Positions 41,797 to 49,624 of a DNA stretch of 64,000 nt are shown one piece after another. Under the pieces are notes generated by a model. It was not told where the DNA came from, made no database searches, and saw only the letters and a program-made list of their open reading frames with translations. Within the stretch, counting starts at the first letter, position 1. Each line of letters opens with the position of its first letter. This stretch comes from Magnetofaba australis IT-1 (GTDB lineage Bacteria; Pseudomonadota; Magnetococcia; Magnetococcales; Magnetococcaceae): NCBI RefSeq assembly GCF_002109495.1, contig NZ_LVJN01000019.1, positions 310,001 through 374,000 on the forward strand, read 5' to 3'. The translations under genes were made by a program, and so were the position numbers.

Positions 41797-42711
41797 TTAA
41801 GCCAGCCACGCCAAGGAGATGACGACGCCCCACAACGCCATGCCGCGTCGCAGCAAGGCGGCGGCGCGGGGGATATCCCCCCACTGCGGCGCGCGGCCAT
41901 GGCCCATGGCCGGCGTATTGACCACCGCGTCGCCATAGCGAGTCAGCCCGCCCAGACGCAAGCCCAAAGCACCCGCCCCAGCAGCCATCACCACGCCGCT
42001 GTTGGGACTCTTCCCGTTACGATTCTCCCGCCAGGCGCGCAGACCGGCGCGCAGATCGCCGCACAGGGCGTAAGTCAGCGCAGTCAAGCGGGCGGGAATC
42101 AGGTTCAGCGCGTCGTCGGCCCGCGCCGCCGCCCAGCCAAAGGCGGCAAAACGCGCGGAGCGATAGCCCCACATGGCGTCCAGGGTATTGGCCAATCGAT
42201 ACAGCACCGCACCGGGCGCGCCCAGCAGCAAGGTCCAAAACAGCGCGCCGAAGATGGCGTCGGCGCCGTTCTCCAGCAGAGATTCCAAAGTGGCGCGAAT
42301 CACCTGGGCTTCGGACATCTCCGTCACATCGCGACTGACCATATAGCCCACGCGCTCCTGCGCCGACTCCAGCCCCGACGCGGTAAACGCCTGCGCCACC
42401 GCCTGACCATGCTCAATCAAGCTGCGTCCGCCCAACGCCAGATAGAGCAGCGGCGCAGCCACCCACACGCCAAGCCAGGACTGAAGCAGCGCAGCAACGC
42501 CCACCAGCGGCGCAATCAGCAGTAGCCACGCCGCCGCGCCCAGCAGTCGCCGTCGCCAGGGTGTACCGCCATTGGCGCGCTGCTCCAGTCCCGCCGCCGC
42601 ACGCCCGAACCCCACCAGCGGATGCCAGCGCGTCGGCTCCCCCAGCAGGGCGTCCAACGCCAACCCCAGTACGCACCAAGGCAAGAGATCAAAGAAATTC
42701 TGCAATCCCAT
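41797..42711 (-). CDS. cbiB: Adenosylcobinamide-phosphate synthase
   Basis: 304 aa from MGLQNFFDLLPWCVLGLALDALLGEPTRWHPLVGFGRA. The family attaches aminopropanol (or its phosphate) to adenosylcobyric acid in vitamin B12 synthesis at the inner membrane. Signatures: GRSLIEHGQAVAQA, ERVGYMVSRDVTEMSEAQVIRATLESLLENGADAIFGALFW, YRLANTLDAMWGYRS and DDALNLIPARLTAL, between several membrane helices. The start at 42711 has GGAGAG upstream. The upstream flank appears to be cut by the IS3 element, so other B12 genes may have been separated from it. Confidence 0.92.
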   Translation of the reverse strand: MGLQNFFDLLPWCVLGLALDALLGEPTRWHPLVGFGRAAAGLEQRANGGTPWRRRLLGAAAWLLLIAPLVGVAALLQSWLGVWVAAPLLYLALGGRSLIEHGQAVAQAFTASGLESAQERVGYMVSRDVTEMSEAQVIRATLESLLENGADAIFGALFWTLLLGAPGAVLYRLANTLDAMWGYRSARFAAFGWAAARADDALNLIPARLTALTYALCGDLRAGLRAWRENRNGKSPNSGVVMAAGAGALGLRLGGLTRYGDAVVNTPAMGHGRAPQWGDIPRAAALLRRGMALWGVVISLAWLA

Positions 42712-42961
42712 TACTCTCCAGAAAATATTACGGGACATGGCGATATAGATTAGCAGCGCCCCAGTTTTTGGTCCAATCTCAGCCCAACCTCTTGCAGGCA
42801 TCGACGCCTAAGCACCCAAACGCCAACCCCGCGGCGAACCCCGCCCGGTGCACGCCGGTGGCGGCGCTCCACCCCCCTCCAGCAACAGGGAGTCGCCCGC
42901 CAACCACTCCGCCGAGAGTTTGGCCACAGTTCCCGCCAACAGCAGGAGCGCCAAGCGCCTC
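42712..42961 (-). other. Possible gene remnant next to the IS3 element
   Basis: One minus-strand frame from the IS edge reads RLALLLLAGTVAKLSAEWLAGD, then LLLEGGGAPPP, before a stop. It looks like the end of a membrane or cobalamin-related protein truncated by the IS3 insertion, but it is too short to name. Confidence 0.3.
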
Positions 42962-43030
42962 TGAGGGGGCTACACTTTTGTGGACGCCAAATTTGAGGGA
43001 GAATGAGACTCCCCAAAAATGAGGTGTCCG

Positions 43031-43327
43031 ATGAGTCAAAGTCGCAGCAAGAGATATCCGGCGGAGTTCAAGCGCCGCGCATTGGATCTGGTTGAGAGCT
43101 CCGATTTGTCGGTAGCTGAGGTCGCCAGGCAGTTGGATCTCAGCCCCAAGACGCTCTACAACTGGCGCACAGCCGAGAGGACGAGCCCAATCTCTGGGAA
43201 GAGCTCCTCTAGCCAGAAGGATTTAGAGCAGGAGAACAAGCGTTTACGCAAAGAGCTGGCGCGCCTGAAAGAGGAACAGACGATTCTAAAAAAGGCGTGT
43301 GCGTACTTCGCCAAGGACATCCCGTGA
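43031..43327 (+). CDS. IS3-family transposase OrfA
   Basis: 98 aa from MSQSRSKRYPAEFKRRALDLVE. HTH_Tnp_1: LSVAEVARQLDLSPKTLYNWRTAE, followed by a leucine-zipper region (LEQENKRLRKELARLKEEQTILKKACAYFAKD). An A6G run at 43287-43293 lies at the usual place for a programmed frameshift into OrfB. OrfA itself is intact. Confidence 0.85.
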   Translation: MSQSRSKRYPAEFKRRALDLVESSDLSVAEVARQLDLSPKTLYNWRTAERTSPISGKSSSSQKDLEQENKRLRKELARLKEEQTILKKACAYFAKDIP

Positions 43328-43328
43328 G

Positions 43329-44195
43329 GTAGGTGCGCCTTCATCAAGCGGCAGAATGCGTATCACGCCATAGATGCGCTTTGCCGTGTATTGGATGTCC
43401 AGAAGCGGATATTATGCATGGCTTCAGCGCCTGGAATCTCCACGAGTGGAAGAGACTCGGCTTCTGGGTGAATGGATAGCGGAGATATTCCATGAGAGTC
43501 GAGATACGTATGGCTCACGGCGCATCCGCCAAAGCCTGATTGAGCATGGCGTGCGCGTCAGTCGTCGTCGCATCGCTCGGATCAAAAGGGGCTTGGGTTT
43601 GGTTTGCAAGGCGCAGCGCCGCTTCAAAGTGGTGACAACGGACTCAGATCACGCTCTGCCTGTTGCGCCAAACCGCCTGAACAGAGAGTTTACGGCGTCC
43701 CACCCAGATCGCGCCTACGTTGGCGACATCACCTATGTGGCGACCAAAGAGGGGTGGCTCTATCTGGCGGTGTGAATCGATCTCTATTCTCGCTGCGTGG
43801 TCGGCTGGTCTATGGCCGATCACATGAAAGCTTCGCTGGTGACCGACGCCTTGATGATGGCCTGCTTCAAGCGCAAGCCCTTGTCAGGCCTATTGGTTCA
43901 TAGCGACCGAGGCAGTCAATACGCCTCCAACCTGTTCAGAAAGCTGTTGCGGGAGAAGGGCTTCATCCAAAGCATGAGCCGATCCAGGGATTGCTGGGAT
44001 AATGCGCCTGCCGAGAGCTTCTTCGGCACGCTCAAAACTGAGTTGATCACAAATCGTGTCTACGATTCTCGCCAAGAGGCCATGCAGGCGATTTTTGAGT
44101 ACATCGAGGTTTTCTACAACCGACAGAGGAAGCATTCAACAATCGGCTATATGACACCTGCTCAGTATGATCAAGCGGCCAAAATTCCCGCTTAA
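43329..44195 (+). pseudogene. IS3-family transposase OrfB, broken
   Basis: The first segment (CAFIKRQNAYHAIDALCRVLDV) is in the OrfA frame; after about 43400 the similarity continues in another frame (SRSGYYAWLQRLESPRVEE), so one base has been lost or gained. The DDE region is then cut by a TGA at 43773-43775 between YVATKEGWLYLAV and IDLYSRCVVGWSMADHMKA. The second half keeps the later acidic residues (LVHSDRGSQYAS, DNAPAESFFGTLKTEL). With a frameshift and a stop, the enzyme is not functional. Confidence 0.85.
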
Positions 44196-44223
44196 AACTG
44201 TCCACAAAAGGGTTGCCCCATCA

Positions 44224-44262
44224 AACCCAACAGGGCGCCCCTTGGGGCGCCCTGTTGGGTTT
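44224..44262 (-). terminator. Long perfect hairpin after the lipoprotein gene
   Basis: An 18-bp arm starting AACCCAACAGGGCGCCCC and its complement form a perfect hairpin 11 nt past the lipoprotein stop. The IS3 element is inserted immediately beyond it, removing whatever T tract followed. Confidence 0.7.
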
Positions 44263-44273
44263 TGGGTCGGGGA

Positions 44274-45059
44274 TTACTGGCTTTTGCGGATGGCGGTGCT
44301 GATGCTGATGGAGTTGTCGCTGATGTCGGTGTCCACCATGGCCATGAAGCTGCCGTCCGGGGTGATAAAGCCGACGCCGTTGTAGCCGCTGATCATCGTG
44401 GTGGAGGTGAATTTGCCGCTGCTTGAAATCGTGTAAGAGCCGCTGGTGGTGGCGAAGGCCGAAGAACTCGTGCCCTCCAGCTTGCTCAAGCCGGAGTAGC
44501 CGCCTTTCCCATCTGCGGTGAATTGCCCGAAAATGGAGGCCGGGGATTTGACATACCCCATGTAGTAGTAGTCGCCCAAGACATTGGAGGCGCTCAGGCT
44601 GCTGCCCTGTTTGCCCGCCACGCCGAAGCCTTTGTAGGTGTTGTTGAGCAGCGCGCTGGAGTAGTACGTGAGTACGCTGAGGTCTGAATTAAACGCCCCT
44701 TTGAGTTCATAGCCATTGCTCTGGGTGGCGGTGAAGACGCCGTCGCTGGAGAGGGAGTAAGTGAGCGTGCCGCTTGAGAGCGAGCCGGTGGAGCTCACCG
44801 ATTGGCTCCATGTGCCGGAGCCGGCGCCATCCAACGTGATGGTTCCATAACTGGTGGCGGGGACGTTTTCAGCCCAGACGTAGTGGTAGGTTCCGGCGCT
44901 GTCCGCCAAGCTCAATCCACTGGGGGCGCGCACCGACATCGCCAGGGCGGGGTTGCCGCTGGAGGTGTTGACCATGACGATGACCTCGCCGTCATTGGTC
45001 ATGGCGCCGATACCGTCTGCGTTATCGCCCTTTTCGAAATATTTGCCCGTCGAGTCCAC
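44274..45059 (-). CDS. Lipoprotein C-terminal part, separated by G8 frameshift
   Basis: Continuation of the lipoprotein at 45178-45876. In this frame coding similarity extends back through AVYYSNAYNIGVLVGYSETYDGSG to the G8 run at 45203, so the first ATG at 45059 is not the true start. The part consists of repeated beta-rich segments (GTYHYVWAENVPATSYGTITLDGAGSG, GDYYYMGYVKSPASIFGQFTADGKGGYSG, GSYTISSSGKFTSTTMI) with a regular turn spacing, typical of surface lipoproteins. It would be made as part of a 533-aa protein if the G run were seven. Confidence 0.65.
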   Translation of the reverse strand: MDSTGKYFEKGDNADGIGAMTNDGEVIVMVNTSSGNPALAMSVRAPSGLSLADSAGTYHYVWAENVPATSYGTITLDGAGSGTWSQSVSSTGSLSSGTLTYSLSSDGVFTATQSNGYELKGAFNSDLSVLTYYSSALLNNTYKGFGVAGKQGSSLSASNVLGDYYYMGYVKSPASIFGQFTADGKGGYSGLSKLEGTSSSAFATTSGSYTISSSGKFTSTTMISGYNGVGFITPDGSFMAMVDTDISDNSISISTAIRKSQ

Positions 45060-45177
45060 AGAAGCGACGCCGCTACCGCTGGCTGACAGTGATGTGGAGC
45101 CCAGTGAGAGGGAGACGCTGTTGGTCTGGTTGCCGGAGCCGTCATAGGTTTCGCTGTATCCGACCAGGACGCCGATG

Positions 45178-45876
45178 TTATAGGCGTTGGAGTAGTAAAC
45201 GGCCCCCCCCGTTGAAGGTTCCCGACAGCGACGCGGTGCTCACCGAGCGCGTCCCCAGGGTGTCTTGCAGATGCTCTTGGGCGGCGGTGGCGCTCTGCAG
45301 CGAGCGCGCGCTTCCGCCGTCGGCGCTGCTGACGGTTTGAATCATGCTGCTGATGGTGATGCCCGAAGAGGTGTAGTTGTCGAACGCGGAAGTGCTGACG
45401 TTGAAATCCAGCGTCATGCCGCTGCGCGACAGAATCGAGGCCTGGGCGCGCATGTTGGCGGTAATGGCGATGTTGCCGTCGGTGGCGTCGTCCAGCGATT
45501 GCAGCAGGCGCGCCATATTGACCACGCGTTGATCGGTGGAATCCGCCACGCCCGCCATGGTCAGCGGCGTCACCGTGCCCGAAGCGGTGGCCGAGCCCAG
45601 CAGGATGCCGCCGCTATCCTCTCCCAGATAGAAGGTGACCGTATCGCCATCCACATAGGTGTATTGGCCGCCGTTGCTGGTGAAACCGCTCTGACCGCTG
45701 GTGGTGGTGTAGTAGAGCCCATCCACCGGCGCGTCGGTGAAGATGCCGGTGCTGGTGGTGACGCTGGTTGCGCTGCTGCTGCTGGAGGAGCTGGAGCCGC
45801 CGCCCCCGCCCCCGCATGCGGAAAGTGAAATAACCAAAAGCATGGATGCTGTCAATGAAATTGCGGGTTTCCCCAT
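45178..45876 (-). CDS. Surface lipoprotein N-terminal part, out of frame after G8 run
   Basis: 232 aa as read. A lipobox (LLVISLSACGGGG) and a Gly/Ser linker precede a domain known from surface lipoproteins: GIFTDAPVDGLYYTTTSGQSGFTSNGGQYTYVDGDTVTFYLGED, then VTPLTMAGVADSTDQRVVNMARLLQSLDDATDGNIAI. The frame then runs through eight Gs (TFNGGG) into RLLLQRL and a stop. With seven Gs it would continue GGAVYYSN into the downstream frame. This is either a phase-variable gene in its off state or a single-base sequence error. Confidence 0.7.
   Translation of the reverse strand: MGKPAISLTASMLLVISLSACGGGGGGSSSSSSSSATSVTTSTGIFTDAPVDGLYYTTTSGQSGFTSNGGQYTYVDGDTVTFYLGEDSGGILLGSATASGTVTPLTMAGVADSTDQRVVNMARLLQSLDDATDGNIAITANMRAQASILSRSGMTLDFNVSTSAFDNYTSSGITISSMIQTVSSADGGSARSLQSATAAQEHLQDTLGTRSVSTASLSGTFNGGGRLLLQRL
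45203..45210 (-). repeat. G8 homopolymer, probable phase-variation tract
   Basis: Eight Gs on the coding strand within the lipoprotein gene. Loss of one or gain of two restores one continuous 533- or 534-codon frame. Confidence 0.6.
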
Positions 45877-46162
45877 GGTTTGCTCCTTCTGGTAATAAAG
45901 TCTGGGCTGAGAAAAATCTAACCCACAGAACTGGAGAGTTCAACAAATATAATATTAAGGGTAAAAAATATCAATGTATGCTCATGTTTTGAGGTGATAT
46001 AAGATAATTATTGTTAATATGATTTTATTTCATACGTAAAATGCAGAAGGGAATCGTTTTTATCATCTATTGGAGAGGGGGCGTTCTGTCTGTTTGTTGT
46101 TGTTCTGTGAATTATTAATGTTATTGCATCGGTGTGGCGCATGGCGTGTGTTGGGCGCCCGG
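45877..46162. other. AT-rich non-coding stretch upstream of the lipoprotein gene
   Basis: Roughly 290 bp, unusually AT-rich around 45940-46090 compared with its neighbours, between the lipoprotein start and the stop of the histidine kinase. It should hold the lipoprotein promoter. No gene is seen. Confidence 0.4.
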
Positions 46163-48958
46163 TCAGCTCTCTTTTGCCAGAGGTTGCGGGTAGAGGAACT
46201 GCTCCACCACCTCCAGCAGACGCGCTTTGCGCACGGGTTTGGTCAGATGCATATTGCATCCGGCTTTTTGGGAGCGCTCTGCGTCTTCGCGCATGGCGTG
46301 GGCGGTCAGCGCGATGATGGGCGTCGGCGGTTGACCAGGTCTGTTACGCGCTTCCCAACGGCGAATCTCCCGCGTGGCGGTGACGCCATCCATCACCGGC
46401 ATCTGGATATCCATCACCACCAGATCGAAGCGCTCATGGGTGAAACGCTCCAGCGCCTCGGCGCCATTGAACGCCTCGCTGGTTTCATAGGCGTCACTAT
46501 GGAGAAAGGCGTGCGCCAATCGGAGATTGTCCGGCGCATCGTCCACCAGAAGGATGCGCTTCGGCGCGCCGAGGGCGTGTGTGCGAGTCGATGAGGGGCT
46601 CGGTTCAGAAGAGGGGGGCGCAAGGCTTATGGGCGCGGGTCTTAAGGGTAGCGTACACAGGAAGCTGGAGCCTTTGCCCAGTTCGCTGCGCGCTTCAATG
46701 GAGCCATCCATGGCGTGCAGCAGTTGTCGGCAGATGGTTAAACCCAGGCCGGTGCCGCCATAGCGCCGGGTGACAGAGCCGTCACACTGCTGAAATGGCT
46801 GAAAGATCGAATCCAAGTGGTCGCTGCTGATGCCGATTCCGCTATCAGCGACCTCGAGCAGGAGTTGCTCTGGGTTCGGCGTGGAGGCGGTAATGGTCAC
46901 TTCGCCATGGTCGGTGAATTTGATGGCGTTGCCGGTGAGATTGATCAGCACCTGCTTGAGCCGCTGCACGTCAATGAGAACAGGCTGAGTCAGTTGCGGG
47001 GCGATGCGGCTGGTCAACGCGACCCCTTTGCTGGCCGATTGCGGCGCAAACATCTGAATGACGTCCTCAATAGTCTCTTGCAAATTGGTGGGCGCTTCCT
47101 CCAGGGCCAACTGTTTGGCTTCTATTTTGGAGAGGTCCAGCACGTTGTTGATGAGAGAGAGCAGGTTCTCGCTGGCCAGGCGCAGAATGTTCAAATCCTC
47201 CCGCTGCGCCTCATTGAGCTTGGACTCGGCCAGGAGTTCGCCCATACCCAGAATGGTGTTGATGGGCGTGCGGACCTCGTGGCTCATCACGGCGAGGAAC
47301 TCGCTTTTGGCCTGATCGGCGCGCTGCGCGGCCTCTTTGGCGCGCACCAACTCGCGGGTGCGCTCCTGCACCTTCAACTCCAACTGCTGCTGGTACTGCA
47401 GGCGCAAGGTCTCAGCCTGACGCCGCAGGCTGGTGTCCTCGACGCTGGACCAGATGAACTTCTCCCCGCCCAACTCCACCAACCGGCCCGACAGACTGAC
47501 TGGAATGCGTTCGCCGGATTTGTGCAGATACTCTTTTTCGTAGGGACCATATTGACCGGTGCGCTCCAACGCTTTGAGCTGTTCGGCCTCCTGTTCGGCG
47601 TACTCCTGCGGGGTGATCTCCCAATAGCTGAGGGACTTGGCCTCTTCCACGCTTTGTCCGATGATCTTGCCATAGGCTGGGTTGACGTCCACCAACTCCC
47701 CATTCATGCGGCACAACGCCAAACCGGTGGGGGAGTGTTCAAACAGCATGCGGTTGTAGCGCTCGCTCTCCAGCAGTTTATTGCGCGCGGCGCTCAGTCT
47801 GCGCACGTAGACGATCAGGAAACCCACGGCGATGAGCAGCAGAGTGATGATGAGCAGGACAAGAGCGCTTTGCAGCGGGAACTGATGCATTGGCGAGTGG
47901 GGCTGGTTGTACAGTTGATGCGGTTTGGGCAGGTTTTTGATGGAAATATTGAAGCGTTTGAGCGCCTGACTGTCCAGTTGGGTGACGTGGGGCGCTTTCT
48001 GCAGCTTGGGGATGGCGTCCGCGTTTACGCCATTGAGCAAAGCTTCGACGATCTTTGCTGCGCGTTCTCCCTGGGTCTGGCCGCTGGTGACGGCGCCGCC
48101 GACGATGCCCAAACCCGGGCGGAAGCCCCAGGTGACATAGACGGGGAGCGCGGCGTGGGTGGCCGCCAGCGTATGGCTCTCTTTGAGGGTGAGCACCTCT
48201 CCGTTGCGGTCACGGATGAAGCTCATATAGATCACCACTGCGTTTTCCGGCATGTTGGCCAGGGCGGTTTTGAGCTCTTCGATGCTCAAGATGTTGAGGT
48301 GAAAAAAGCGCAGTTTGTGTTTGTATTTCTGTTCCAGCCGATGCGCTTTTTCCGCGTAGGAGAGGCCGGATTTGGTGGCGTCGGAGATGAAAAACACCTC
48401 CTTGAGGTCCGGGTGCAGGCGCATGGCCAGTTTCAGGGTGTCCTCCACCCCAAGGTTCTCCTCCACGCCATAGACGTTTTCCAATCCGGCGATGCGGGTG
48501 GGTTGGACATTGTCCAGGCCGCAGAAGACCCACGGCGCGTCCGGCGCAATCTGCGCGCGATAGGCTTTGAAGAAGTCGAATGCATTGTCATCGGAGGTGA
48601 TGACGTAATCGATATTCAGGTGGCGATATTTGGCGATATACAGCTCCGCCAACCGCGCCATGTGCGCCGGGTTGGCGTGGCGCTTGGTGTCCATGTACTC
48701 CACAAACAGCTCCACGTCGGAGCGCTCGTCCAGGAGTTCGCGAATGCCGGTGGTGATGTTATCGGACCAGAAGTAGCCGGGATGATAGGAGTTCAAATAG
48801 AGAATGCGATGTTTTTCCGCCGCCCTGACGGGAGCGATTTGCAGGCCTATCAGCAGGGCGCAGGTCAGCATCACAAGGCGGAGCGTCCACCCTGCGGCGA
48901 TATAAAAGACGTTATGATCGAAAGCACGTGCGCCGCATCTCATGGGCGCGATCCCCAT
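46163..48958 (-). CDS. Hybrid sensor histidine kinase with ABC-type periplasmic sensor domain
   Basis: 931 aa. Signal/anchor (LVMLTCALLIGLQIAPVRA), then an ABC substrate-binding-like sensor at residues about 50-330 (RILYLNSYHPGYFWSDNITTGIRELL, VITSDDNAFDFFKAY), a membrane helix (ALVLLIITLLLIAVGFLIVYV), a PAS domain (LFEHSPTGLALCRMNGELVDVN), a coiled coil, HisKA with the phospho-His in AVMSHEVRTPINTILG, HATPase with NLTGNAIKFTDHGE and RYGGTGLGLTICRQL, and a receiver (RILLVDDAPDN, LVVMDIQMPVMDG). It autophosphorylates on sensing a periplasmic signal; no partner regulator is adjacent. Met6 is an alternative start. Confidence 0.92.
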   Translation of the reverse strand: MGIAPMRCGARAFDHNVFYIAAGWTLRLVMLTCALLIGLQIAPVRAAEKHRILYLNSYHPGYFWSDNITTGIRELLDERSDVELFVEYMDTKRHANPAHMARLAELYIAKYRHLNIDYVITSDDNAFDFFKAYRAQIAPDAPWVFCGLDNVQPTRIAGLENVYGVEENLGVEDTLKLAMRLHPDLKEVFFISDATKSGLSYAEKAHRLEQKYKHKLRFFHLNILSIEELKTALANMPENAVVIYMSFIRDRNGEVLTLKESHTLAATHAALPVYVTWGFRPGLGIVGGAVTSGQTQGERAAKIVEALLNGVNADAIPKLQKAPHVTQLDSQALKRFNISIKNLPKPHQLYNQPHSPMHQFPLQSALVLLIITLLLIAVGFLIVYVRRLSAARNKLLESERYNRMLFEHSPTGLALCRMNGELVDVNPAYGKIIGQSVEEAKSLSYWEITPQEYAEQEAEQLKALERTGQYGPYEKEYLHKSGERIPVSLSGRLVELGGEKFIWSSVEDTSLRRQAETLRLQYQQQLELKVQERTRELVRAKEAAQRADQAKSEFLAVMSHEVRTPINTILGMGELLAESKLNEAQREDLNILRLASENLLSLINNVLDLSKIEAKQLALEEAPTNLQETIEDVIQMFAPQSASKGVALTSRIAPQLTQPVLIDVQRLKQVLINLTGNAIKFTDHGEVTITASTPNPEQLLLEVADSGIGISSDHLDSIFQPFQQCDGSVTRRYGGTGLGLTICRQLLHAMDGSIEARSELGKGSSFLCTLPLRPAPISLAPPSSEPSPSSTRTHALGAPKRILLVDDAPDNLRLAHAFLHSDAYETSEAFNGAEALERFTHERFDLVVMDIQMPVMDGVTATREIRRWEARNRPGQPPTPIIALTAHAMREDAERSQKAGCNMHLTKPVRKARLLEVVEQFLYPQPLAKES

Positions 48959-49141
48959 AAAAACTGCAAATACAGGCTATTGTCCCAGTGAAATTAACAT
49001 GTTTGTAGGGGGGCGTCACGCACGTTCGTTGTTGTGCTCACGTGTGTCGGTCGTTTGCTGTGGCGAATTGTCATCGGTTGGTTCTGAGGCGTTCGCTGGC
49101 GGCTTTTTGCGAGCTGGGGGCGGCTTGAGTTTGTCAGCGGT

Positions 49142-49330
49142 TTATAAGAAGTATGAGCCTAGGAGGAAAAGGCCAATACCGCCGCCAAGAGTGAGAATCA
49201 GGGAGATCACAGCCTCTTTCAGATCTTTCCCGATGAGGCTGGTGAGAATCGTACATCCCCCGCTAAACAAAACTTCGAGACATGCGATGGCGCACGCCAC
49301 GCCAAGGAGGTAAAAGAGAATCCTGATCAT
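49142..49330 (-). CDS. Small two-helix membrane protein (62 aa)
   Basis: MIRILFYLLGVACAIACLEVL, then GKDLKEAVISLILTLGGGIGLFLLGSYF: two membrane helices joined by a short charged loop. It resembles its neighbour at 49365-49613 in layout (FxGGCxxx after the first helix). Last gene of the locus; function unknown. Confidence 0.55.
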   Translation of the reverse strand: MIRILFYLLGVACAIACLEVLFSGGCTILTSLIGKDLKEAVISLILTLGGGIGLFLLGSYFL

Positions 49331-49364
49331 GTACCAGGTCCGTCAAGTGCGCGCGGGGAATGTG

Positions 49365-49613
49365 TTAGGTTGCTGAGACGGCGTTATCGCCCTTTTGCCG
49401 TCTGCGGGCGATTTTGAACACCCGGATGGCCAAGTAGAACGCTCCGATGCCCAGGGCGATGCCGCCTGTCACCAACAGCGCCACTTGAATATCGAAGCGC
49501 TCATGGAAACCAATAAAGGCGAAGCAACCGCCGACAAACAGCAGAATCAGCGCCAGCAGGAGCAGCAGCAGGCCCAGCAGGTAGAGTCCGGTGAGGATTA
49601 GGAAGCGTTGCAT
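49365..49613 (-). CDS. Small two-helix membrane protein (82 aa)
   Basis: MQRFLILTGLYLLGLLLLLLALILLFVGGCFAFIGF followed by a loop (HERFDIQ) and VALLVTGGIALGIGAFYLAIRVF with a basic tail (KIARRRQKG). It starts 11 nt after the Tes-like radical SAM gene and so is probably co-transcribed with it. It may be a membrane partner of that enzyme; that is inference. Confidence 0.58.
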   Translation of the reverse strand: MQRFLILTGLYLLGLLLLLLALILLFVGGCFAFIGFHERFDIQVALLVTGGIALGIGAFYLAIRVFKIARRRQKGDNAVSAT

Positions 49614-49624
49614 GGCGGATTCCT

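Larger units (their letters stand above)
42962..44223 (+). mobile_element. IS3-family element, decayed (1262 bp)
   Basis: Terminal inverted repeats of 24 bp begin TGAGGGGGCTACACTTTTGT on the left (from 42962) and TGATGGGGCAACCCTTTTGT on the right (complement, from 44223), matching at 21 of 24 positions and starting with the TGA typical of the family. Two transposase frames lie inside, the second broken. No target duplication is evident. Confidence 0.85.

Noticed and set aside
43773-43775. In-frame TGA in the IS3 OrfB considered as selenocysteine
   Set aside because: It follows the DDE strand of a transposase, the same gene also has a frameshift, and no SECIS-like element or selenium genes are seen; decay is simpler.
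46817-48991. A 724-codon open frame on the + strand
   Set aside because: It lies antisense to the histidine kinase, whose domains are intact and recognisable. The + frame has no domain and a composition expected of a GC-rich shadow.
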